64,000 bases of DNA from Desulforamulus aeronauticus DSM 10349 (lineage in GTDB: Bacteria; Bacillota; Desulfotomaculia; Desulfotomaculales; Desulfotomaculaceae), in assembly GCF_900142375.1 (NCBI RefSeq), contig NZ_FRAR01000009.1, positions 62,001 to 126,000 of the forward strand. The letters run 5' to 3'. Under the pieces are notes generated by a model. The model saw nothing but the letters and a program-made list of their open reading frames with translations, was not told the DNA's origin and did no database searches. Positions 48,919 through 57,554 of the stretch are shown here, one piece after another (positions within the stretch are counted from its first letter, which is position 1; each line of letters opens with the position of its first letter). Position numbers and translations under genes: made by a program.

Positions 48919-50490
48919 TTGGAAACTTTACGCCTGCGGATTGAGTTTCATGATCGGGTGGGGATTGTCTACGATGTATCCCAGGTGGTTTCGCCAAAGA
49001 ATATTAACATCGTTTCCCTGCAGGTCTTACCGAATCATATGTTTCTGGAGATAGAGGCATTGGGCCAGAGGGAAGAGCTGGCACTGCTCGGGGAACTTAG
49101 AAGTATCGCCGGCGTAAAGCAAGTAGAGACAATTGAAGTAATGCCCTATGAAGAGCGAGAAAGACAGCTAAAAGCCGTACTCGATTCTGTCAGCGATGGT
49201 ATTATTGCTGTGGACCACAAAAGGCGGATCACCGTATTTAACCCGGCCTGCGAAAAAATTCTTTTACTATCTGCAGAGCAGGCCATAGGACGTGATGTGG
49301 CAGAAGTAATTTCAATGGATATTCCCATGATCAAAAGCTTGGAAAATGGCGAAGGCTACGATAACAAAGAAATAATCATTACAACTACCCGGGGCAGGCA
49401 TCATTATTTAAGTACTGGTCGCCCGGTAAAAGACGAGTCGGGTAGGATCATTGGTATGGTATCTGCCCTTAAGGATATGAACCAGGTTCGAGATTTAGTG
49501 TATTCTGTAACCAAACCCTCAATGTTTACTTTTGAGGATATAATTTATGGCAGCGAAGTTTTGGAAAAGGTTTTAATGATGGCCCGGCGGGTGGCTAAGA
49601 GCGATTCCACGGTGGTGATCCGTGGTGAAAGTGGCACTGGTAAAGAGTTGTTTGCCAGGGCTATCCATATGGAAAGTATGCGGCGGCACAAGCCCTTTGT
49701 CCCTTTGAACTGCGCTGCCTTACCCGATTCCCTGCTGGAAAGTGAATTATTTGGTTATGCTGACGGTGCTTTTACCGGAGCTAAAAAGGGAGGAAAGCAG
49801 GGACTGTTTGAATTTGCCCATGAAGGAACCTTGTTTCTGGATGAGATAGGTGAGCTTTCACCTCACCTGCAGGCAAAGTTACTTCGTGTTCTGCAAGATG
49901 GTAAGGTAAGGCGAATTGGCGATCGTCATGAAACCCCGGTTAATGTAAGAGTCATAGCTGCCACCAACCGCAATTTAGAAGAAATGATGTTGCAGGGACA
50001 ATTTCGGGAGGATTTATACTATCGACTGAATGTCTTTCCCCTTCGCTTACCGCCTCTGCGAGAACGTCCAGAGGATATTCCCTTTTTAGTACAGCATTTT
50101 TTGAAAAAATATCATTCCTACCAGGATAAAAAAATTACCGGCATTTCTGCCGGGGCTCTGCGTATGCTTACCAAAAATCATTGGACAGGTAACGTACGGG
50201 AATTAGAAAATGTCATCGAGAGGGCCATTAACCTGGTAGAGAACGGTGAAATTCGGCAAGAGCATATTGTTTTGGACGAGGCTCGCCTGGTTAGCTCCAG
50301 AACGGGACGTCAGATGGAAGAAGTTTTGACTGCTACCAGCCTAAAAGCAACTGCGGCCCAGGCTGAGTTAGATGTATTGCAATTAGCACTCAAAACCTAT
50401 GGTACGGCTCGTAAAGCTGCTAAAGCACTGGGTGTTTCCCATACTACTGTGATTAACAAGATGAAAAAGTTTGGCTTGACCGCAAGATAA
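48919..50490 (+). CDS. TyrR-like sigma-54-dependent transcriptional activator (ACT-PAS-AAA-HTH)
   Basis: A 523-residue activator. An N-terminal ACT domain (LRLRIEFHDRVGIVYDVSQV, residues 3-70), a PAS domain (about 80-190; DSVSDGIIAVDHKRR), an AAA+ domain with Walker A GESGTGKE, the sigma-54 contact loop GAFTGA and Walker B LFLDEIGEL, then a Fis-type helix-turn-helix (ARKAAKALGVSHTTVINKMKK). ACT domains in this family sense amino acids. The start is TTG 48919 after GGGGTGG and begins exactly at the ACT domain. No clear -24/-12 promoter is visible nearby, so the targets are elsewhere or unknown. Confidence 0.9.
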   Translation: METLRLRIEFHDRVGIVYDVSQVVSPKNINIVSLQVLPNHMFLEIEALGQREELALLGELRSIAGVKQVETIEVMPYEERERQLKAVLDSVSDGIIAVDHKRRITVFNPACEKILLLSAEQAIGRDVAEVISMDIPMIKSLENGEGYDNKEIIITTTRGRHHYLSTGRPVKDESGRIIGMVSALKDMNQVRDLVYSVTKPSMFTFEDIIYGSEVLEKVLMMARRVAKSDSTVVIRGESGTGKELFARAIHMESMRRHKPFVPLNCAALPDSLLESELFGYADGAFTGAKKGGKQGLFEFAHEGTLFLDEIGELSPHLQAKLLRVLQDGKVRRIGDRHETPVNVRVIAATNRNLEEMMLQGQFREDLYYRLNVFPLRLPPLRERPEDIPFLVQHFLKKYHSYQDKKITGISAGALRMLTKNHWTGNVRELENVIERAINLVENGEIRQEHIVLDEARLVSSRTGRQMEEVLTATSLKATAAQAELDVLQLALKTYGTARKAAKALGVSHTTVINKMKKFGLTAR

Positions 50491-50531
50491 TAAGAAGGAG
50501 CGGATCATCATCCGTAGGGTACTAAAAAATC

Positions 50532-50578
50532 ACAAGGGATAACTGAGTATTTTATGCATACAGTTATCCCTTGTTTTA
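50532..50578 (+). terminator. terminator after the sigma-54 activator gene
   Basis: A perfect 14-bp stem (ACAAGGGATAACTG and complement) with a 15-nt loop followed by TTTATAAT. Confidence 0.8.
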
Positions 50579-50665
50579 TAATTTATTCAATAGTTTCATG
50601 TTACTTCCTAGAAGATCCCTTGATTTAAGGAATTGCAAGATCTGTTTGTGCACAGGCTTAGTCGT

Positions 50666-51109
50666 TTAATGAAAATCAACGTCTATTCTTTTTTTAGTAT
50701 CGGATGGAAATTTAGGCATACGAATCTCAAGGACACCATTCTTATAAGTGGCTTTAACACCTTCTGATGAAACACGAGTTGGCAGGCTGATAGAACGTTG
50801 AAAACGTCCGAAAAAACGTTCTTGTCTATGGAGGTGTTCTTCCTTCATTTCGTTAACTTTGTTTACAGCACCGCTAATGAGGAGCAAATTGTTGTCAATG
50901 TCAATAGTTACGTCTTCTTTCTTTTCTAGACCTGGGATATCACAGGTTGCTACAACCTCATTTTCAGTTTCGTAAACATCAATGTTGGGGTTACCAAAGT
51001 GGTTGCTAAAGCTTGTTCTAATAGCAGGGATTTCAGTTGTAAAGAAACGATCAAACTCACGTCTAATGTTATCAAGATGACGGAATGGTTCATAAGGAAT
51101 TAAAGACAT
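50666..51109 (-). CDS. small heat-shock protein, Hsp20/alpha-crystallin family
   Basis: A 147-residue Hsp20. The alpha-crystallin domain (about residues 40-135) has NIDVYETENEVVATCDIPGLEK and ends with the G-V-L motif in KNGVLEIRMPK; a short C-terminal tail follows. It prevents aggregation of unfolded proteins as a cytoplasmic oligomer. A minus-strand promoter TTGATC-N17-ATATAA and an AGGAGGT site precede ATG 51109. I see no CIRCE element. Confidence 0.92.
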   Translation of the reverse strand: MSLIPYEPFRHLDNIRREFDRFFTTEIPAIRTSFSNHFGNPNIDVYETENEVVATCDIPGLEKKEDVTIDIDNNLLLISGAVNKVNEMKEEHLHRQERFFGRFQRSISLPTRVSSEGVKATYKNGVLEIRMPKFPSDTKKRIDVDFH

Positions 51110-51292
51110 GTTTTCATGACCTCCTAAATACGTAATAAAATTTATATAAGTATATTTCCCTATAGATCAACAGTTATCCAAGTATTTACCTAGGAATAAC
51201 CCACTGTTTAATTTGACAAATTGAACGCCAATAATGCTCTACTAAAACTATAAAGATATTTTTAGTGGAGTATTTCAAGTGAAGGTGAAGAT

Positions 51293-51748
51293 TTGAAAAT
51301 AAGATGTGCATTACCCGATGAATCAGAGCAGCTTAGTTCCCTTGCCTTGCGATCCAAAAAAACGTGGGGTTATGACGATACCTTTATGGAACAATGTTGC
51401 CGTGAACTTACTCTTTCGACGGATTACATTGCCAGCTCCCAGGTATATGTTATGGAGGAGAAGGGGGAAGTTTTGGGCTTTTATGGTTTGAGTGGAAAGG
51501 GGTTGGAAGGCTCTCTTGACTTTTTATTCATCGAGCCATCCCAAATGAATTGTGGATATGGTAAAAAATTGTGGCTGCATGCAGTTAAAAAAGCAGCCGA
51601 ATTGAACTTCCAATACATACTCATTGATTCTGACCCAAATGCAAAAGGGTTTTACCTGGCTATGGGTGCCAAATTTAAAGGTGAAGTTTCTTCCAAGTCA
51701 ATACCAGGTCGTTTCTTACCTTTATTTTGTTTTACCATAGGAAGGTAA
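51293..51748 (+). CDS. GNAT-family N-acetyltransferase
   Basis: A 151-residue GNAT protein. The acetyl-CoA-binding loop is in NCGYGKKLWLHAVKKA near residue 84, after LDFLFIEPSQM; LIDSDPNAKGFYLAMGAKF near residue 113 is the usual strand-helix end (N-x2-A ... F-Y ... G-A). The substrate is unknown. The start is TTG 51293 after AAGGTGA. It is monocistronic. Confidence 0.85.
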   Translation: MKIRCALPDESEQLSSLALRSKKTWGYDDTFMEQCCRELTLSTDYIASSQVYVMEEKGEVLGFYGLSGKGLEGSLDFLFIEPSQMNCGYGKKLWLHAVKKAAELNFQYILIDSDPNAKGFYLAMGAKFKGEVSSKSIPGRFLPLFCFTIGR

Positions 51749-51794
51749 AATGAAATATTTGAAATATAGTTGCTGTGTACTTAATGAAAACGTG

Positions 51795-52022
51795 TTAACA
51801 ATACCGTTCTTTAAATTCTTTTTCATTTAGCACCTGCAGTCCCCTGGAAGGCAGTTTAATGATATCTCCCACTTGGTGGCGGCAGTGATCACGGGGATCC
51901 TTTTCTGTTAATTCAACCAAGATATAATTGGCATTGATCTCCCGCACGATACCATACTTGGCATAGGTATCCTTAGGCCATAAGCGAAGTCTACTACCAA
52001 CTCTTAATTGACTCATATTCAT
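51795..52022 (-). CDS. hypothetical protein (75 aa), beta-rich
   Basis: A 75-residue protein (VGSRLRLWPKD, GIVREINANYILVELTEKDPR, GDIIKLPSRGLQVL) that looks like a small beta barrel of SH3 or KOW-like type; it has a C-terminal Cys and no membrane segment. The family is not recognised. AGGTGA precedes ATGs at 52022 and 52016. It is convergent with the acetyltransferase gene. Confidence 0.6.
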   Translation of the reverse strand: MNMSQLRVGSRLRLWPKDTYAKYGIVREINANYILVELTEKDPRDHCRHQVGDIIKLPSRGLQVLNEKEFKERYC

Positions 52023-52170
52023 GTCACCTAATCATTATTTATTTTACCTATCATACCGAAATATTTAACTGGCTTCAATATGGAGCTGGCTTTATGGACC
52101 TAGTAACAACTTGGCAAGTTCCACGGAATAAGCTAAACTTGAAGCAAATAAAATCCAAGGAGTGGCTAAT

Positions 52171-52974
52171 ATGTTGGTAGATTACCATATCCATACTTTT
52201 AGAAGTGGCCACGGGGTAGGCACTGTTAAAGAATATGTAGAGGCAGCTCGCAAAAAAGGAATGACTGAGCTAGGTTTCTCAGAACATTTACCCCTTTACT
52301 GGCTACCGGAATCACGGCGGAACTCGGAATTGGCCATGCCCTTTTCTGATCTCCCGTTGTATATTAACGAAGTGCAACAAGCCCAACAAGATAACCCGGA
52401 TTTAGCTATTAAACTAGGGGTGGAGGCTGACTATATTCCCGGTTATGAAGAGGAGCTTAAAAAAATATTGTTATCCTTACCCTTGGATCATGTTTTGGGG
52501 TCGGTACACTTTTTTGGAGAATGGGCCTTTGATGACCCGTCCTTGATAGAAGAATACAACCATCGCGATATTGATGAATTGTATCACAGTTACTTTAAAC
52601 TTCTCCAACAGTCTGCTGCAACGGGTCTGTTCGATATCATATCTCATCCGGATTTGATTAAAAAGTTTGGTTTTAAGCCTTCCTCTCCGATCACTGGGTT
52701 GTATCAGGAGACCGTCAAGGTTTTTCAAGAACATAATGTCTGTATTGATGTAAATGCCGCCGGTTGGCGCTACCCTTGCGCTGAGCTTTATCCGGCACCG
52801 GAGTTTCTCAGGCTTTGCCTGGAATATGGTGTTCCAGTAACACTAGGCTCCGATGCCCATAAACCCGAACTGGTAGGGGAGGGTTTGTGTCGGGCAGCAG
52901 AGTTATTAAAGGAAATTGGTTTCCGACAGGTGGCAGTATTTAAGAAAAGAAAGCGGTCGATGGTGGAGCTATAA
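52171..52974 (+). CDS. PHP-family histidinol phosphatase (HisJ-like)
   Basis: A 267-residue PHP-domain phosphatase. Metal ligands are visible in VDYHIHTFRSGHG at the N-terminus, GFSEHLP near residue 37, GVEADYIPG near 90, GSVHFFGEW near 112, ISHPDLIKKFG near 160 and LGSDAHKPE near 225. This is the HisK/HisJ type that removes phosphate from L-histidinol phosphate; no other his gene is nearby. The start is ATG 52171, eight nt after AAGGAG; a GTG at 52162 overlaps that site. Confidence 0.85.
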   Translation: MLVDYHIHTFRSGHGVGTVKEYVEAARKKGMTELGFSEHLPLYWLPESRRNSELAMPFSDLPLYINEVQQAQQDNPDLAIKLGVEADYIPGYEEELKKILLSLPLDHVLGSVHFFGEWAFDDPSLIEEYNHRDIDELYHSYFKLLQQSAATGLFDIISHPDLIKKFGFKPSSPITGLYQETVKVFQEHNVCIDVNAAGWRYPCAELYPAPEFLRLCLEYGVPVTLGSDAHKPELVGEGLCRAAELLKEIGFRQVAVFKKRKRSMVEL

Positions 52975-52990
52975 GTAAAGACATGTACTA

Positions 52991-53020
52991 ACCAAACCAA
53001 TTGGGTTTGGTTTTATTTTT
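52991..53020 (+). terminator. terminator after the PHP phosphatase gene
   Basis: ACCAAACC pairs with GGTTTGGT around a 5-nt loop, followed by TTTATTTTTT. Confidence 0.85.
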
Positions 53021-53080
53021 TCCCAAAAATATCAAAAAGTACCGAGAGTAGGAAGGAATTTTCTGCAAGGCAGCGAATAA

Positions 53081-53126
53081 GTGGTGTAAAGTGGTAGTAA
53101 GTGGTAGGATATACCCACAAAGTGGA
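53081..53126 (+). promoter_or_regulatory. MraZ operator: three GTGGT direct repeats at 10-bp spacing
   Basis: GTGGT occurs at 53081, 53091 and 53101, each followed by five variable bases, so the repeats fall on one face of the helix; a fourth GTGGA is at 53122. This matches the known direct-repeat operators to which the MraZ ring binds upstream of its own gene. It suggests autorepression of the dcw cluster. Confidence 0.8.
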
Positions 53127-53136
53127 GCATGATAAC

Positions 53137-53565
53137 ATGTTTATGGGGGAATTCCAACACAACATCGACCCAAAGGGTCGCTTAATAGTCCCAGCCCGCT
53201 TCCGTGAAGGCCTGGGTGACCGGTTTATTGTCACCAAGGGACTTGACAACTGTCTTTTTGTTTACCCTTTGCAAGAATGGGCAGAGGTTGAACAAAAGCT
53301 CAAGTCGCTGCCCTTTGCCAGGGCAGATGCCCGGGCCTTTGTACGTTTTTTCTTTTCTGGAGCCACTGAATGTGAAGCAGACAAACAGGGGCGCATTTTG
53401 CTGCCTAATAATCTGCGAGAATATGCCAAATTGGATAAAGAAACAATGGTTGTTGGGGTATCCACCCGTGTAGAAATATGGTCTAAGGAAGAGTGGGATC
53501 GTTACAATACACAGGCGGAAGCCTCCTTTGAAGAGTTAGCAGAGAAAATCGTTGATCTATTGTAA
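53137..53565 (+). CDS. mraZ: transcriptional regulator MraZ
   Basis: A 142-residue protein with two SpoVT/AbrB-type half-domains: [19 protein letters not shown] at the N-terminus and [19 protein letters not shown] near residue 83, both with the D-x-K/Q-G-R core. MraZ forms a ring that binds GTGG-type repeats and represses the division cluster. The start is ATG 53137 with GGAG upstream; the frame is open from 53101, which lies in the operator. First gene of dcw. Confidence 0.95.
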   Translation: MFMGEFQHNIDPKGRLIVPARFREGLGDRFIVTKGLDNCLFVYPLQEWAEVEQKLKSLPFARADARAFVRFFFSGATECEADKQGRILLPNNLREYAKLDKETMVVGVSTRVEIWSKEEWDRYNTQAEASFEELAEKIVDLL

Positions 53566-53584
53566 CTGGAGATTCGAAATTTAC

Positions 53585-53616
53585 TCTACTATAAAACAGT
53601 TCTACTATAAAACAGT
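53585..53616 (+). repeat. perfect 16-bp tandem repeat
   Basis: TCTACTATAAAACAGT occurs twice without gap (53585-53600, 53601-53616), between mraZ and rsmH. Each unit contains a TATAAA word. Confidence 0.9.
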
Positions 53617-53738
53617 ATTGAACATAGCAGAATTGTTTACAATAAATCTGTCATGACTTAAAAGAACCTACTACTATGAAAATGTAAGGGACCTACAGGC
53701 TGACAGCCGATGATCAATCTTTCTTGAAAGGCGAAACA

Positions 53739-54680
53739 ATGGAATTTAAACATGTATCTGTGCTATTGCATGAATCAATAGCAGGTTTAAAAATAAAACC
53801 ACAGGGCATCTATGTGGACTGTACCCTCGGGGGAGCTGGACACAGCTCGGAAATATTGCGTAAATTAGGACCGGAGGGACGACTGATTGGTATAGACCAG
53901 GACCCGGCAGCCATTCATAATGCTGCTGTGCGTCTTCAGAGTTTCGCCGGTCAGTTTCATGCGGTGCAAAGAAACTTTTATGAATTAAAGTACATATTAC
54001 AGGAACTGGGAATTGATAAAGTGGATGGTGTGTTGTTTGATTTGGGAGTCTCTTCTTACCAGTTAGACACACCGAACCGGGGATTCAGTTATATGCATGA
54101 TGCAGAACTGGATATGCGTATGTCACCAGACATTGCTACCAGTGCTAAAGATTTGGTAAATAAGTTTTCTGAGCAAGAATTAGCCGATATCATTCGCCGA
54201 TACGGTGAAGAAAAATGGGCCAAACGAATAGCTACCTTTATTGTTGCGGAGAGAGCCAGACAGCCTATTACCACCACTGGTAAATTGGTGGAAATTATTA
54301 AAGCAGCGGTTCCTGCTGCAGCACGCCGGGAGGGTCCACACCCCGCCAAAAGAACCTTTCAGGCTTTACGCATAGCCGTCAACCAAGAATTAGATATTTT
54401 AAACAAAACTATGAAAGACGCCGTAGAAGCACTACATCCAGGCGGTCGAATTAGTGTAATCACCTTCCACTCTCTGGAAGACCGAATTATTAAAGACACT
54501 TTTAAGGAATTGGCTAACCCTTGTACCTGTCCGCCTGCTTTTCCTGTGTGTGCCTGTGGCAAAACAGCACAGGTTAAGATTATCACCAATAAGCCCATTG
54601 AACCATCCAAAGAGGAAGTAGAGACCAATCCTCGGGCCCGCAGTGCAAAACTTAGGATTGTGGAAAAATTAAGTATATAG
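53739..54680 (+). CDS. rsmH: 16S rRNA (cytosine(1402)-N(4))-methyltransferase
   Basis: A 313-residue RsmH/MraW. The SAM-binding region has [11 protein letters not shown] near residue 31, GIDQDP near 57 and LFDLGVSS near 98; SFLE-type motif is represented by TFHSLEDRI near 255. It methylates N4 of C1402 in the ribosomal decoding centre. AAAGG precedes ATG 53739. The 173-bp gap after mraZ holds the 16-bp tandem repeat. ftsL follows after 38 nt. Confidence 0.96.
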   Translation: MEFKHVSVLLHESIAGLKIKPQGIYVDCTLGGAGHSSEILRKLGPEGRLIGIDQDPAAIHNAAVRLQSFAGQFHAVQRNFYELKYILQELGIDKVDGVLFDLGVSSYQLDTPNRGFSYMHDAELDMRMSPDIATSAKDLVNKFSEQELADIIRRYGEEKWAKRIATFIVAERARQPITTTGKLVEIIKAAVPAAARREGPHPAKRTFQALRIAVNQELDILNKTMKDAVEALHPGGRISVITFHSLEDRIIKDTFKELANPCTCPPAFPVCACGKTAQVKIITNKPIEPSKEEVETNPRARSAKLRIVEKLSI

Positions 54681-54718
54681 AGATACCAGGTTCTATATAG
54701 AATGGAAGGTGCATAAGC

Positions 54719-55258
54719 TTGAGTGTAGCACAGGAAAAATTTAGCTATTTGCCACAGCAGGAAAGACAACCAGAGCAACCCAAAGTGGCGCAGAGGCTAT
54801 CTAAGCGGGCTGTTCGCAGGGGCAGAATGCTATTAATTAGCTGCATTTTTGCATTATTTATGATAGGTATTATCGTGTCTTATTATTTTGCCCAGGTATC
54901 AACTGTAGGTTATCAAATTAGTCAACTACAAAACCAACTAAATGTTTTACAGGCTGAACAAGAATACTTGGAAACTCAAGCGAATCAGTTGCTGTCTTTA
55001 CAAAGAATCGAGGCCATCGCCACCACTAAACTGGGCATGGTAAAACCAGATCCCAATGAAGTGGTTTTGGTAGACGCCTTACCTATGGCTTCCACAGGGG
55101 GAACGAAAGACCCAGCCAGTGAAAAAGTGTCTCCTGGGGTTCAAGAAGATACCCTTCAAAAGAAGGACAATCAGGTGGGGGGGAACTCTCAGAATCCTGT
55201 TATAGAGGCCTTTGTCAAACTGGTAGATCGCTGGGGAAAAACCGTAGGGAAGGGGTAA
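54719..55258 (+). CDS. ftsL: cell division protein FtsL
   Basis: A 179-residue bitopic membrane protein: a basic cytoplasmic N-terminus (QRLSKRAVRRGR), one TM helix (about residues 38-60), and an external coiled coil (ISQLQNQLNVLQAEQEYLET) ending in the FtsL-like RIEAIATTKLGM motif. It is longer than typical FtsL because of a low-complexity tail of about 75 residues. With DivIC it forms a complex that controls septal wall synthesis. The start is TTG 54719 after GGAAGGTG. Its position between rsmH and pbp is diagnostic. Confidence 0.85.
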   Translation: MSVAQEKFSYLPQQERQPEQPKVAQRLSKRAVRRGRMLLISCIFALFMIGIIVSYYFAQVSTVGYQISQLQNQLNVLQAEQEYLETQANQLLSLQRIEAIATTKLGMVKPDPNEVVLVDALPMASTGGTKDPASEKVSPGVQEDTLQKKDNQVGGNSQNPVIEAFVKLVDRWGKTVGKG

Positions 55259-55286
55259 TCGTCAGGCCTGTTAGGGAGGAATCGGG

Positions 55287-57431
55287 TTGAAAACTACCAA
55301 TATACTTGTTCGCAGGAGGATAACCTGTCTTTTTCTACTGGCCGCCGCTTTCTTATCCTTAATTGTTGTACGTCTTGCCTGGATTCAATTCGTCCGAGGT
55401 GATGAGCTTCGTGAACAAGGTATGGTAAACAGAATGAGAGATGTCCCGGTAGAAGCCAAAAGAGGCAGCATTCTAGATCGTAACGGCAATGAGCTGGTGA
55501 CCAGTATTAGTGCCGATTCTGTTTACGCTATACCCAACCACATAGAAAAGCCCGATCAAGTAGCTGCTCAATTGGCCCCCATTTTGCTGATGGATGAGGC
55601 TAAGGTAAAACAAATCATTACTAAAAAGTCTCGTTTTGAATGGCTCAAACGCAAGGTTGATTTTGAAACCTCCGAGAAAATTAAAGCATTGAAGATAGAT
55701 GGCATAGGTTTTGCCGAAGAAAGTAAGCGCTATTATAAGCAGGAAACCCTGGCCCCTCATATTCTTGGGTTTACCGGGACCGACAACCAAGGACTGATGG
55801 GAATGGAGGCCGCATATAATAAAGAATTAAAAGGGATTCAAGGGCGGATTGTGATTGAACATGATGCTGCCGGTCGGGAAATTCCCCAAGCTCTGCACCA
55901 ATATATCCCAGCCACCCAGGGAAACAACCTAGTGCTTACTCTGGATCAGACAATTCAACATTTTGTAGAGAGAGAATTAGACAAGATCGTTGCCTCCTAT
56001 AATCCTAAAATGGCAGTGATCATTGTGATGGATCCTAAGACGGGTGAAGTGTTGGCAATGGGCAACCGTCCCACCTTTAGTCCTACTAAATGGAGGGAAG
56101 TCCCGCAAAGTGTTTGGGATCGTAACCCGGCGGTGTGGTATAACTATGAACCTGGTTCCACCTTTAAGATTATTACGGCTGCCTCTGCCTTGGAGGAAAA
56201 TGCAGTTAAGCCAAACGACAGGTTCTATGATCCGGGATATTACCAAATAGCGGATCGCAAAATACGCTGTTGGAAAGACGGTGGACATGGCAGTCAGAGT
56301 TTCGCCGAGGTAGTAGAAAACTCTTGCAACCCTGGGTTTATTCAGACAGGGCTGAATCTAGGAAAAGAAAAATTTTACAAATATATTCGGGCCTTTGGTT
56401 TTGGCCAAACCACTGGTATCGGCTTGCCGGGTGAAGCTAGGGGTATCATGATACCTGAGAAAGATGCTACCAACCTGAATATTGGTACGATGTCCATTGG
56501 TCAATCCATTGCAGTGACCCCCATTCAGCTAATCACCGCGATAGGTGCGGTGGCTAATGGTGGTAACTTAATGAAGCCCCAACTGGTAAAAAGAGTTGAA
56601 GATTACAAAGGAAATGTGGTTAGGGAATTTAAACCTGAGCAGGTTCGTAAGGTAATTTCTAACGAAACAACGACTACAACCAATCAACTATTGGAGAACG
56701 TTGTTTTTAAAGGTACTGGTAGAAATGCTTATGTGGATGGCTACCGGGTTGCCGGTAAAACCGGAACGGCCCAGGTGGTAGCGGAACGAGGCGGCTATGC
56801 CAGTGGCAAATATGTAGCTTCCTTTGCCGGTTTCGCACCGGTGAATGATCCGAAAATCTCGGTACTGATTATGATTGCAGAACCTCAGGGCGGTAATTAT
56901 TACGGTGGTCAGGTGGCAGCCCCGGTATTTTCGTCCCTGGCTTTGGATGTGCTTCGTTACCTGGGGGTGCCGGAGCAGAAGAATCTGCCTAAACCTACCA
57001 AGATTAATCCCTGGGATGTAGAAGAAGAAAGAATTGAGGTTGCCGTACCCAATGTGGTAAACTTACCACTGGAAGAAGCTCAAAAGCTCTTGAGGGAAGC
57101 TGGTCTGGCTTTTGAAAGCAAAGGTCAAGGGAAAATGGTCTACGGTCAAATACCGGAAAGCGGAGCACTGGTATTGAGCGGAACTACAGTTATCCTGGAT
57201 CTAAGTAGCGGAACAAGTCAAACTAAACAGGGTGAGCAAGTCTCGGTGCCTAATCTAAAAGGAAAGACCATTCGAGAAGCTGGCAATTTGCTTGAGAGTT
57301 TAGGCCTCAAATTAGAACCTTCCGGCAGCGGCTTGGCGGAAACCCAGAACCCGGCGGAAGGCGCAAAATTAACCCGAGGGAGTGCTGTAAAGGTTGAATT
57401 TAAACCTCCTTCCTCTGATCAAAAGACATGA
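55287..57431 (+). CDS. class B penicillin-binding protein with two PASTA domains (PBP2B/SpoVD-like)
   Basis: A 714-residue transpeptidase. A TM helix (about 10-33) is followed by the dimerisation domain (RGSILDRNGNEL) and the transpeptidase domain with S-x2-K in GSTFKI near residue 290, S-x-N in NSCNPG near 347 and K-T-G in KTGTAQ near 491. Two PASTA repeats lie at the C-terminus (about 590-645 and 650-708; VPNVVNLPLEEAQKLL, VPNLKGKTIREAGNLL). Bacillus has separate pbpB and spoVD here; only one gene is present in this cluster, so it may serve division, sporulation or both. TTG 55287 follows GGAGG. Confidence 0.93.
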   Translation: MKTTNILVRRRITCLFLLAAAFLSLIVVRLAWIQFVRGDELREQGMVNRMRDVPVEAKRGSILDRNGNELVTSISADSVYAIPNHIEKPDQVAAQLAPILLMDEAKVKQIITKKSRFEWLKRKVDFETSEKIKALKIDGIGFAEESKRYYKQETLAPHILGFTGTDNQGLMGMEAAYNKELKGIQGRIVIEHDAAGREIPQALHQYIPATQGNNLVLTLDQTIQHFVERELDKIVASYNPKMAVIIVMDPKTGEVLAMGNRPTFSPTKWREVPQSVWDRNPAVWYNYEPGSTFKIITAASALEENAVKPNDRFYDPGYYQIADRKIRCWKDGGHGSQSFAEVVENSCNPGFIQTGLNLGKEKFYKYIRAFGFGQTTGIGLPGEARGIMIPEKDATNLNIGTMSIGQSIAVTPIQLITAIGAVANGGNLMKPQLVKRVEDYKGNVVREFKPEQVRKVISNETTTTTNQLLENVVFKGTGRNAYVDGYRVAGKTGTAQVVAERGGYASGKYVASFAGFAPVNDPKISVLIMIAEPQGGNYYGGQVAAPVFSSLALDVLRYLGVPEQKNLPKPTKINPWDVEEERIEVAVPNVVNLPLEEAQKLLREAGLAFESKGQGKMVYGQIPESGALVLSGTTVILDLSSGTSQTKQGEQVSVPNLKGKTIREAGNLLESLGLKLEPSGSGLAETQNPAEGAKLTRGSAVKVEFKPPSSDQKT

Positions 57432-57444
57432 CCATAGGCCAATT

Positions 57445-57484
57445 AAACCCTGGCCTCCCATACAGGGGGGCCAGGGTTTTTGTG
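57445..57484 (+). terminator. terminator inside the dcw cluster
   Basis: AAACCCTGGCC pairs with GGCCAGGGTTT, extended by CTCCC/GGGGG, and is followed by TTTTTG. It separates pbp from murE, so murE onwards may have its own promoter. Confidence 0.8.
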
Positions 57485-57554
57485 GCAACCTGCTAAGCAT
57501 AAATGATGGATAATTGGTAAGAATAGGAAATGTAATAAGTTTGGGGGGATTGTC

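Noticed and set aside
53081-53126. Direct repeats before mraZ read as a CRISPR-like array
   Set aside because: Unit of 10 bp with a 5-bp core, no spacers and no cas genes; it matches a known operator type.
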